A stretch of 64,000 bases of DNA from CAZAMB01 sp964501365 (GTDB lineage: Bacteria > Planctomycetota > Phycisphaerae > UBA1845). Both the position numbers and the translations under genes were made by a program. The stretch covers positions 153,453 to 217,452 of the forward strand of contig CAZCST010000001.1 in NCBI GenBank assembly GCA_964501365.1, written 5' to 3'. The notes under the pieces are model-generated. The model saw only the letters and a list, made by a program, of their open reading frames with translations, had not been told where the DNA came from and did no database searches. This document shows, piece by piece, positions 42,200 through 50,817 of the stretch. Numbering within the stretch: the first letter of the stretch is position 1; the number at the start of each line of letters is the position of its first letter.

Positions 42200-44922
42200 C
42201 TATTTCTCCTGCATCACTTTGGCCTTGAGTTCCTCGAACCAGTTCACCATCACCGTGGGCTGTTGCGACTGCTGGCGAAATTCATTGGCCGGTCGGATGA
42301 ACAGAAACTGCTTCCCTTCTGCCGAGACGTCGACCGGGCCATTGTAGAACTGGTTCTTGACCTCAAAGAGCAGTCGCGGAGCCGATACGTGCAGGGTATC
42401 CCCTTCGACACTAACCGGCACCGCCATAAGTTTGCCTTCGGTCGTGTAGAAAAGTTCTTTCCCATCGGGCGACCATCGGGGCGCGAATCCCCGCCCGGCC
42501 GAAACCTTGATCTTCGCGCCAGGTCGCAGAAATGGACGGACATAAATTTCGAACTCCCCGGATTCGTTGGACACATAGGCGGCCCACTTGCCGTCCGCAG
42601 AAAGAAATGGACCGCGCTCGGTGAACTGTGTGGCCAGGAAGACCTCCGGCGCCGCTTTTGGATCGTCTAGCCGCAAATAATACATGTCGACGTCTGTCCC
42701 CGGGTTGCGTTGGAAAAAGGCGAGTATGGACCCGTCGGGAGTCATCGACGTGGGTACCTGGAAGTCCTCACTTGTCGTGAGTCGCTCGACTTCCGCCGTG
42801 CCGTCGGCGAGCTGGCGATACAGGTTGAAGCCGCCCTTTCCACGATTGGATGCAAAAATGATCCATTTCCCATCCGGGCTCCAGCGGGGATTCTGATCCA
42901 CCGACTCGTCCATGGTCAGACGCATGAAGCTGTCGCGCTCCACCTCCAGAATCCAAATATCCATGTTTCCACCGTCAGAGATGGCCGCCGCCAACCGCTT
43001 CCCGTCGGGAGAAATGCGGGCGTCCAGGTAGTCCCGCTTCTGCTGCGAAATGGGTGTTTCCTTGCCCTCGCGGTCGATCCAGACGGGTAGTTTCTGTTCG
43101 CCGCCGGCCAACCCCCCGACGTAGACCAACGTCCCAGTTTTCGAAAACGTACTCTGAACACTTCCGTAGGTGGACGCCGTCAACAGGCCTTCCAGCACCG
43201 GCACCGGCTGGCCCGTCGTCTCCAATTTCCGAGCGTCAAAGGGAACGGCCATCAGTGTGTTGTTTCGGCCGAACACAAGGTGCCCCGTGGGAACATACCT
43301 TGCGTAATTTCCCCCCTTAAAGACGGTCTTCTGCTGAGCCGTATCAAGGTTCACCGAAAGAATCAGTGCGTCGGTATACTCGCTGTTCTTGTCCGTAGCG
43401 GTGAAGATCGCGGTTTTTCCGTCGGGCAGAATTTGGGGCCAGCGGTGCGTCGGCGTCGCCTCACCCTGTCCCGCATCGGTGAGCTTCACCGGTTCTCCGC
43501 CGGCCGCGGGCACCTTCCAGATGCCCGATCGGGGGTTGGGCGCGAATACGATCGTTCCGTCGGGCCCCCAGCTTCCCCCACGCATGTCCTGGGCATCGCA
43601 GATCGTCATCGCGGGTCCGCCCAGCACGGAGACCTTTTTGAGCTTGGCCTTTTGACAAAACGCAATCCACTCGCCGTTTGGCGAGAAGAAGGGACAGGAT
43701 GCGTCGTCGGTGTTAGCCAGGGGCAGGGCTTCCGGCTGGTTCAGGTGTCGCAGATACAGCTGCCTGCCGGACGTGTTGCCACCTGCAAAAACGATCCGCG
43801 TGCCATCGGGCGAAATGTCCATCATCATCCCCGGAACCCCGTTCAAGGCCTGGTTTTCCGGAATGGACATCGTCAAACGCATCACCGGCTGTTTCTGCGG
43901 GCGAGCACCAACCCATAAGCCCACGACTCCGGCCAGTAGCACAAGGGAAATCACCCAGGGCAGGCGTCGAGGCAGCGCCGCCCACCGATTCGCAGATCGA
44001 ACTTCGGCCAGCGCCGCACCGCCCAGCCGCAGGATCGACGAGGAAGGGTCCGTCAGGCCGTTGTCCAGCTCGATTCGGGCGTCGCCGATGTCGCGCAGCC
44101 GCTTGTTTCGATCCTTCGCCAGGCATCGGCGAAGGAGCAGGTGAATCGTGGGGGGCGTCCCCGGCGGAAGCAACGCCCACTCCGGCTCCTTATGCAGAAT
44201 CGCGCCAAGCGAGTCGGTGATCGTCTCGCCGCTGAATATCCGAGCCCCCGACAAGCACTCGAACAGAACACATCCAAATGCCCAGATGTCCGTTCGCTTG
44301 TCGACCGAGCGCCCCCGGGCTTGTTCGGGGCTCATGTACGCCGCCGTGCCCAGAATGACCCCAGGCCGCGTGTAGTCGGCCGTGATCGTTGGTGAATGCG
44401 CGACCTCAGTGGGCGACATCGACGGCGAAGAGCTCCCTTCCCCAGCAAGAGCCTTGGCCAGACCAAAATCCAGAATTTTTGTCGCCCCGTCGGGTCCGAT
44501 TTTGATATTGGCCGGTTTCAAATCGCGGTGAACAATGCCACGTTCATGCGCCGCCTCAAGCCCTTCCGCGATTCTGCGGCACACCTCCAGCGATTCGTCG
44601 ATCGCAAGCGGTCCCTGCGCCAGTCGCTCGGAAAGCGTCTGCCCCTCGGCCAGCTCCATGTCAGCAGTCGCTTGCCGTCGTACTCTTCAAACCCGTAAAT
44701 GCCGGCGATATTCGGGTGGTTCAAAGTGGCCAGTGCCTTGGCCTCGCGCTCAAATCGAAGGATGCGCTCCTTGTCCTGCGCCAGCGTCGGCGGCAACACC
44801 TTGATGGCCACGTCGCGATCCAGCCGCGTATCCCGCGCGCGGTAGACTTCGCCCATCCCGCCCGCGCCAAGTGGCGACATGACTTCGTAGGGACCGAGCG
44901 GGGTGCCTGGAGACAACGTCAT
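42200..44922 (-). pseudogene. Ser/Thr protein kinase with beta-propeller (member 3), frameshifted at the kinase hinge
   Basis: The start is ATG at 44922, overlapping the stop of member 2 (ATGA). The first frame encodes the N-lobe (LGAGGMGEVYRARDTRLDRD, VAIKVLPP) and runs to DGKRLL at about 44665. The rest of the kinase (MELAEGQTLSERL, HRDLKPANI, DFGLAKAL, APE-like SPEQARG), a membrane helix (WVISLVLLAGVVGLWVGA) and a WD40-like propeller of about 500 residues continue in another frame from about 44659 to 42200. By comparison with member 2 (KRFLVMELAEGQTL), one base is missing between LL and MEL. Everything else is intact, so this is a recent mutation, a sequencing error or frameshifting. Confidence 0.8.
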
Positions 44923-47660
44923 CGCTTCTTGAATTCCTCCCGCCAATTGAGAACCACGCGAATGCGCGGCGCCTGCTTTTCCCATTCGGCAGGCTGGACC
45001 ATCACAAAATCGCCGTCAGGAAGAACATCATAGATTCCCCACAAGTCGGTCGTGGCAATCCCGGCAGTCTCGAACAACTTCTGGGGCACGGATAACTGCA
45101 ATCCCGCGTCCCAGTCCACGTCGACGGCATACATGACTTCCTTGTTGTCGAGGAAGAAGAGCTTCTTCCCATCGCGCGACCACACCGGCTCATGGCCACC
45201 GGCCTGTGAGACTTGCCTCTTGTTGCCGGCATCCGACAGTGTCCGAACAAATACTTCGTACCGACCCGTCTCATTGGAGATATAGGCAAAGTGCTTGCCG
45301 TCGGGGGCGAACATGCCGCTTGATTCGTCGGCCGCACTGTCCAACACGGTTTCCGTCAGTCCAGGTTGGCCCCACCGGTAGAGGGCAATGTCGCTACGGT
45401 GATCCGGCGATACTTCCTCGAGTGTCACCAGCAATTGGGTCCCGTCTGGCGAGAAAGACGTCGGGTTGATTTCGTCGGAGCCTTCGATGGGAACAGGCTC
45501 GGCCGCGCCGCTACCGTCGGCTCGCTTGCGCACGACCCTTGGCGGCTTTTCCGGAATGATTTGCTTAAACACGATCGCCAGACTGTCGGGTGTCCACACG
45601 GGATTCCAAGTTTCCCCAACGTTGTTCACCAGTGTGAGTGACCGACGTGCCAGGCTGAAGCTCCAAAGATCGATATTCCGACGCAGCGTCGTGACGATCA
45701 CCTCGCGCCCGTCTGGCGAAAGGCCCACGCCGCCGACGATGGCCTCGGTATTATCCATGAGCGGCTCACTCTTCCCCGCTGAGGTGACCCGAATCAAACG
45801 ACGTCCGGGACCCAGGCGCCCTCCTGGAACATAGGCGATGGCCCCATTCATCGACGCTGCAAACATCGCCCTGTCGGCCCACTTACTGCTAACCACACCT
45901 TCCAAGACCTGTACGGGTTCGCCCGTCACTTTCCCGGACTGTGCGTCAAATGGCGCTGCCATGATCGATGAACCCCGCAAGAACAGGAGATGTCCGGGAG
46001 CGACGTAGTACGGATCAACTCCGTCGTGCATCAGGGCCCGGACCGTTCCATCGGCCAGGGAAACGGAAACTAGCGCATAATCCTCCGTCGTTGCTCCGTC
46101 CCAGACTCCGGCCACGAGGTAGTTCGCTCCCGGCAGGGCATGAACCGTTTGGAACCCCAAAAGGAGTTGTTTGCCGTCCACGGATCGCCGCGATTGTCCT
46201 GCGACGGCCAGTTCGGTCGGGGAGCCGCCGTGCTCGCTAACCCGCAGGAGGCTCCTTCCGCCGGCGATTGTGAAAACGATCTTGCCGTCGTCCAGCCAGG
46301 TTGCGCCCGAGCCTGATGAGTCACAAATGGTTAAGGCTGGTCCGCCGGCGACGGGAACTTTCATCAACTTTCCGTTCGCGAAGAACCCCACCCACCGACC
46401 GTCCGGTGAAAAAAACGGGTCTCTTCCGCCCTCCGTGCCGGGAAGGGAACGCGCCTCGCCCGCCGCGAAGTCGCGCACGAATATGCGCTTTGCTCCCTCC
46501 GCACGCGCGGTGAACGCCAGCATCGTACCGCTTCGGTTCAGACAAAGAGTACTCAAGCTGGATCCATCATCGGTACGGAGTTCGAACGGCGCGGGTACTT
46601 CGACATTGAAACGCACGACGGGCGACACGGGCACCGGATCTCGCGATGCACCAACCCACCACCCAAGGCCCGCACCGAGGAGCAAGATCGGCACAAGCAG
46701 CAGCGCGCCGCCCGCTACCCGCCGTCTGGGCTCTCCCGCACCAGCGCCAATGGCCGCACCAGCGAGAAGGAGTCCGCTCGATGTTGGGTCGGTAAGCGCC
46801 GTTTCCAATTCGACCCGGGCATCGCCGATGTCGCGCAATCGTTTGTTGCGATCCTTGGCCAGGCAACGCCGCAGCAAAAGCTGAACAAGCGGCGGTGTTC
46901 CTGCGGGAAGCAAAGCCCAGTCGGGTTCTCGTTCCAGAATGCGGGCAACTAGGTCGGAGGTCGTCTCTCCCCGAAATGGCCTCATCCCCGATAGACACTC
47001 GTACAGCACCACCCCGAAAGACCAGATGTCTGTCCGCTTGTCGACCCCACGTCCCCGGGCCTGCTCGGGGCTCATGTAAGCGGCTGTACCCAGTACCACT
47101 CCGGGTGCGGTGTGTTCGACGGTCAACGTAGGAGAGTTCGCAATGTTCGTCGCAGATTCGTCGCCCGCCAACGCCTTGGCCAGCCCGAAATCCAGCACCT
47201 TTACCATGCCATCCTGCGTCACTTTGATGTTAGCCGGTTTCAGGTCCCGGTGAATGATGCTCTTCTCGTGAGCCGCCTCCAGCCCCTGCGCGATCAAAAT
47301 CGCAATTTCGAGCGCATCCCGGAGCAGCAAGGGGCCACGCTGGAGTCTTTCCGCAAGCGTCTGGCCTTCCGCCAACTCCATGACCAGAAACCGCTTTCCT
47401 CCCGACTCCTCAAAACCGTACACGGCAGCGATATTGGGATGGCTTAGCGATGCCAGCACCTTTGCTTCCCGCTGAAAACGAGCCACCCGGTCCGGATCGT
47501 GGGCGAGAACATCGGGAAGTACCTTGATGGCCACATCGCGATCCAGCCGCGTATCCCGCGCACGGTAAACCTCGCCCATCCCACCCGCACCGAGAGGGGC
47601 AAGCACTTCGTAGGGACCGAGTCTGAAATTGAGCGGCAGGCCGCCTTTAGGTAGTGACAT
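44919..47660 (-). CDS. Membrane Ser/Thr protein kinase with C-terminal beta-propeller (member 2)
   Basis: The 913-residue protein has a complete Hanks-type kinase domain: G-loop LGAGGMGEVYRARD, catalytic lysine in VAIKVLPD, HRDLKPANIKV, DFGLAKALAG and MSPEQARG. A membrane helix follows at about residue 310 (GGALLLVPILLLGAGLGWWVGA), then a TolB/WD40-like propeller with repeated FSPDGRWVGF, LSPDGREVIV, FAPDGKHFAYIS and WSRDGKKLFFLD. The kinase is cytoplasmic and the propeller periplasmic, so it may sense an external ligand and phosphorylate internal targets. It starts one base after member 1 ends. Confidence 0.92.
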   Translation of the reverse strand: MSLPKGGLPLNFRLGPYEVLAPLGAGGMGEVYRARDTRLDRDVAIKVLPDVLAHDPDRVARFQREAKVLASLSHPNIAAVYGFEESGGKRFLVMELAEGQTLAERLQRGPLLLRDALEIAILIAQGLEAAHEKSIIHRDLKPANIKVTQDGMVKVLDFGLAKALAGDESATNIANSPTLTVEHTAPGVVLGTAAYMSPEQARGRGVDKRTDIWSFGVVLYECLSGMRPFRGETTSDLVARILEREPDWALLPAGTPPLVQLLLRRCLAKDRNKRLRDIGDARVELETALTDPTSSGLLLAGAAIGAGAGEPRRRVAGGALLLVPILLLGAGLGWWVGASRDPVPVSPVVRFNVEVPAPFELRTDDGSSLSTLCLNRSGTMLAFTARAEGAKRIFVRDFAAGEARSLPGTEGGRDPFFSPDGRWVGFFANGKLMKVPVAGGPALTICDSSGSGATWLDDGKIVFTIAGGRSLLRVSEHGGSPTELAVAGQSRRSVDGKQLLLGFQTVHALPGANYLVAGVWDGATTEDYALVSVSLADGTVRALMHDGVDPYYVAPGHLLFLRGSSIMAAPFDAQSGKVTGEPVQVLEGVVSSKWADRAMFAASMNGAIAYVPGGRLGPGRRLIRVTSAGKSEPLMDNTEAIVGGVGLSPDGREVIVTTLRRNIDLWSFSLARRSLTLVNNVGETWNPVWTPDSLAIVFKQIIPEKPPRVVRKRADGSGAAEPVPIEGSDEINPTSFSPDGTQLLVTLEEVSPDHRSDIALYRWGQPGLTETVLDSAADESSGMFAPDGKHFAYISNETGRYEVFVRTLSDAGNKRQVSQAGGHEPVWSRDGKKLFFLDNKEVMYAVDVDWDAGLQLSVPQKLFETAGIATTDLWGIYDVLPDGDFVMVQPAEWEKQAPRIRVVLNWREEFKKR

Positions 47661-50330
47661 TCAGTGCGATTTCTCCGTCGGCGCCATGCCCTTGAGTTCA
47701 TCCATCCAGTTCAAGACCACGTGGATACCTGCGCCACCCTCGGACGATCGTCCGCGGATCATCACGAATCTTTGTCCGTCGGCGCTAACGTCGTAGCTTG
47801 CCAATCCGGAAGATCCGAGCCATGCGTTGTGCGTTTCGAAAAGCATATGCGGACGCCCGGCGGTGAAACCAGGACTTGAGGAAACCTCGGCGACCATCAT
47901 TTTCCGTTCGGCCCGGAAGAACAGTTCCTTGCCATCGGGCGACCACACCGGATCATATCCCCCGTCCGTAGAGACCTGATGACGTTCATCGGCTTTTGGA
48001 AAGCTCTGCACATAGACTTCGCCTCTTCCCGATTCTTCCGAGACAAAGGCGATGTACCGACCGTCAATGGAGAAAGTGGCCGCTCGTTCGATGCTGCGAG
48101 TATTCAGCAGCGGCCTGACGTCGTGGTCCTTGAGGTTCACCAGGAACACGTCTTCGGAGCCTCCCTGCAACCCTCCCCCGGTGAGCGCCCACTGGCCGTC
48201 TGGAGAGACGGAGGAAACGAATCCGCGCGGGATCGTAGCGGGCGACAGGACTTCTACGGCTCCCGTGCCGTTGATCTCCGTGGCCATGACCCCCCATTGT
48301 TCCGGAACCTGAAGTCGGGCAAAAAAGATCCGTGCGTCATCCTGGGACCACGCAATTCCGTGATTGTCTCCCTCTCGGGTGATTCTCGTTGTGACGCCGC
48401 TTTCCAGGTCGTGCATCCAGACATGGCAATCCGGGGCTGGAGCACGGAATGCGATACGCCGGCCATTGTGGGACAGTCGTGGTGTGTCGATGAGTCGCGG
48501 CACTTCGAAGATTTGTTCCTCCTCTCCCGAACGCTTGACCCAACTGAGGGCTCCATTCTCCAGCTGGCTCGTTTTTGGAATATAGGCCAGCGTGCCATGG
48601 TGGGAGAGAGTGAACAACCGCACCTGATAGCTGACGCGCGTCGCCACGTCGGAAACGACGGGAATAGGTGTGCCGCTGGTCGAACGCCGCCTGTAATCAA
48701 AAGCCAAAGCCATCAGAGGTCCGTCCTGACCCTGCTGATAGATGACATGCCCGGTTGGTGTGTAGACCGGTGTAAAACCATTCTCGGCGATTCGGGTGAT
48801 CGTGTGCTCGCCCAGATCGTACACGGCGATGTCGAATCGGGAACCATTGCTCAGGCCACAGAGCAGGGCATTGCCGCCTGGCAGCAGCGAGGGTGACAAA
48901 ACAAATTCGCCTGCCTGAAGTCCTTTTACATCGAGGGGTTCTACAGATTTTCCGGCGGTATCGACTCGCCCGAAGCTGCTTGTAGAACCGGCAAAGATGA
49001 TGCTGCCATCCGGCATCCAGACAGCACCGGAATAGCCGCCCCAATTGAGTTGGGCAATTTGTCTAACGACTCCGCTGGACAGCGTGACCGCCTTGAGGAA
49101 CCCCGTGGAATAGAACGCAACCTCTTTGCCATCCGGAGAGAAAACGGGCATCCATCCGAGTTCAGTTCCGGCCAGCGGTTTGGAATCAAGTGAGTCGAAG
49201 GCGCGAATGCGCAGCCGCTCTCGGCCGTCGGTATCGATCGCCCGGTAGACCAGTTGTCGCCCATCGGGCGACAGGGCGATGCCTTGAAACGCATCGACCG
49301 GCATTCCAACGTCGGTCAGGGCAAACCGAATGATGGGAGGCGGGGAAGTCGGCAATGAACGCTGCCACACCCAAACCGCGACCGCGACGAGGATCGCACC
49401 GGCGAGGAATGCGAACACAGCCGTAATTCGGCGTGGCGCAACTGGAAATGGATCGACGCGATGTGGCGATGGATCGGACAATGCACTTTCGATTTCAAGC
49501 CGCGCATCGGCGATATCGTGCAGGCGGCGGGAGCGATCCTTGGACAGGCAGCGACGAAGCAGTTGGTGGATCGACGGGGGGGTTTGCTTCGGCAGCAGTG
49601 CCCAATCCGGTTCCTTGTGCAAGATGGCGCCCAGGGAATCCGTGGCGTTCTCACCACCGAACGGAGTCGTTCCAGAAAGACATTCAAAAAGGATTGCGCC
49701 AAACGACCATATGTCCGTTCGTTTGTCCAGGGATTTGCCGCGGGCTTGCTCGGGACTCATGTATGCGGCGGTGCCCAGGATCACTCCGGGGCGCGTGTGG
49801 TCCGCCGTAATCGTCGGAGAATCGGCTCGCGGTGCAGTTGACGAATGGTCTGCAAGGCCTTTGGCCAACCCGAAGTCGAGGACCTTGACGGCGCCATCAG
49901 GTCCGAGCATCACGTTTCCTGGCTTAAGATCGCGATGAATGACACCCTTGGAGTGCGCCTCCTCCAAAGCCTCAGCGATCTTTTTCGCCAATTCCAACGA
50001 CTCTTCCACGGGCAGCGCGCCGCAATGGAGTCGATGCGCCAGCGTCGCGCCGGGAACGTACTCCATCACCAGGAATTTACTTATTGCTGCCTCTTCAAAT
50101 CCGTAAACGTGCGCGATGTTGGGATGGTTCAGCGAAGCCAGGAGCTTGGCTTCGCGCTCGAAACGCAAAATTCGCTCTTTGTCGCGGATCATATCATCGG
50201 GCAGCACCTTGATCGCCACTTCTCGGTCCAGCCGCGTATCCCGCGCGCGGTAAACCTCGCCCATCCCACCCGCGCCAAGCGGCGACATGACTTCGTAGGG
50301 ACCGAGCTTAGTTCCTTCGCTAAGAGTCAT
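47661..50330 (-). CDS. Membrane Ser/Thr protein kinase with C-terminal beta-propeller (member 1)
   Basis: The 889-residue protein is first in the operon. The kinase domain has LGAGGMGEVYRARDTRLDRE, HRDLKPGNVML, DFGLAKGLADH and the activation-segment end MSPEQARGKSLDKRTDIWSF, all intact. The membrane helix (AVFAFLAGAILVAVAVWVW, about residues 310-330) leads to a six- or seven-bladed propeller with LSPDGRQLVY, FSPDGKEVAF and WSPDGKELFF blades. Members share the kinase almost word for word and differ in the propeller, as expected if they sense different signals. Its promoter lies in the gap shared with clpC. Confidence 0.92.
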   Translation of the reverse strand: MTLSEGTKLGPYEVMSPLGAGGMGEVYRARDTRLDREVAIKVLPDDMIRDKERILRFEREAKLLASLNHPNIAHVYGFEEAAISKFLVMEYVPGATLAHRLHCGALPVEESLELAKKIAEALEEAHSKGVIHRDLKPGNVMLGPDGAVKVLDFGLAKGLADHSSTAPRADSPTITADHTRPGVILGTAAYMSPEQARGKSLDKRTDIWSFGAILFECLSGTTPFGGENATDSLGAILHKEPDWALLPKQTPPSIHQLLRRCLSKDRSRRLHDIADARLEIESALSDPSPHRVDPFPVAPRRITAVFAFLAGAILVAVAVWVWQRSLPTSPPPIIRFALTDVGMPVDAFQGIALSPDGRQLVYRAIDTDGRERLRIRAFDSLDSKPLAGTELGWMPVFSPDGKEVAFYSTGFLKAVTLSSGVVRQIAQLNWGGYSGAVWMPDGSIIFAGSTSSFGRVDTAGKSVEPLDVKGLQAGEFVLSPSLLPGGNALLCGLSNGSRFDIAVYDLGEHTITRIAENGFTPVYTPTGHVIYQQGQDGPLMALAFDYRRRSTSGTPIPVVSDVATRVSYQVRLFTLSHHGTLAYIPKTSQLENGALSWVKRSGEEEQIFEVPRLIDTPRLSHNGRRIAFRAPAPDCHVWMHDLESGVTTRITREGDNHGIAWSQDDARIFFARLQVPEQWGVMATEINGTGAVEVLSPATIPRGFVSSVSPDGQWALTGGGLQGGSEDVFLVNLKDHDVRPLLNTRSIERAATFSIDGRYIAFVSEESGRGEVYVQSFPKADERHQVSTDGGYDPVWSPDGKELFFRAERKMMVAEVSSSPGFTAGRPHMLFETHNAWLGSSGLASYDVSADGQRFVMIRGRSSEGGAGIHVVLNWMDELKGMAPTEKSH

Positions 50331-50817
50331 GAGAGAATGTGATACTCATCGAAAAGCTTTGGGACATGACCCGTACTATCCGTGCTATGCCATCGAATCG
50401 TAGTGACTAGCGAGCAAATACGTGGAATTGCCAGGCTGTCACAGGTCACAACTATCATCTGAGCAGCGCAGCTGCAAGGCCGCAACGCCTTTTTGAGGCG
50501 CATGTGGACTTACCCGCACCAAGTCGAATCGCCATGGATGCCTTGAAATTATCCAGTCAGGTGTACATCGTGCAACCCTATCGGACGATGTGCCCGCGAA
50601 AGGGAAGCAGGCGGCAAACCTTCGTTATTTTGCTCCGCAGGGCAGTCGATATGTACGCAATGGATTGCGTCAAACGCCCAAATGTTGATAGGCCTATAAT
50701 GCGGGACTACAATTTGAGCGGTGTGGGCGGTGCGAGTGACCTATCCAATGCAATCAGCATGGTGCTATCCGCAACCGGCCACCGTGGGGGTTCCCTTCCA
50801 AATAGGAGGTGCTGACA
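50331..50817. other. Divergent regulatory region between the kinase operon and clpC
   Basis: No gene is supported. A TATAAT at 50695-50700 is a good -10 for clpC, though no strong -35 lies 17 bases before it. The palindrome ACGCAATGGATTGCGT at 50655-50670 lies about 24 bases upstream of that -10 and is nearly identical to one in the transposase promoter. AGGAGG at the right end precedes the clpC start. A short CGCCT-ttttg-AGGCG hairpin lies in the left half. Confidence 0.45.
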
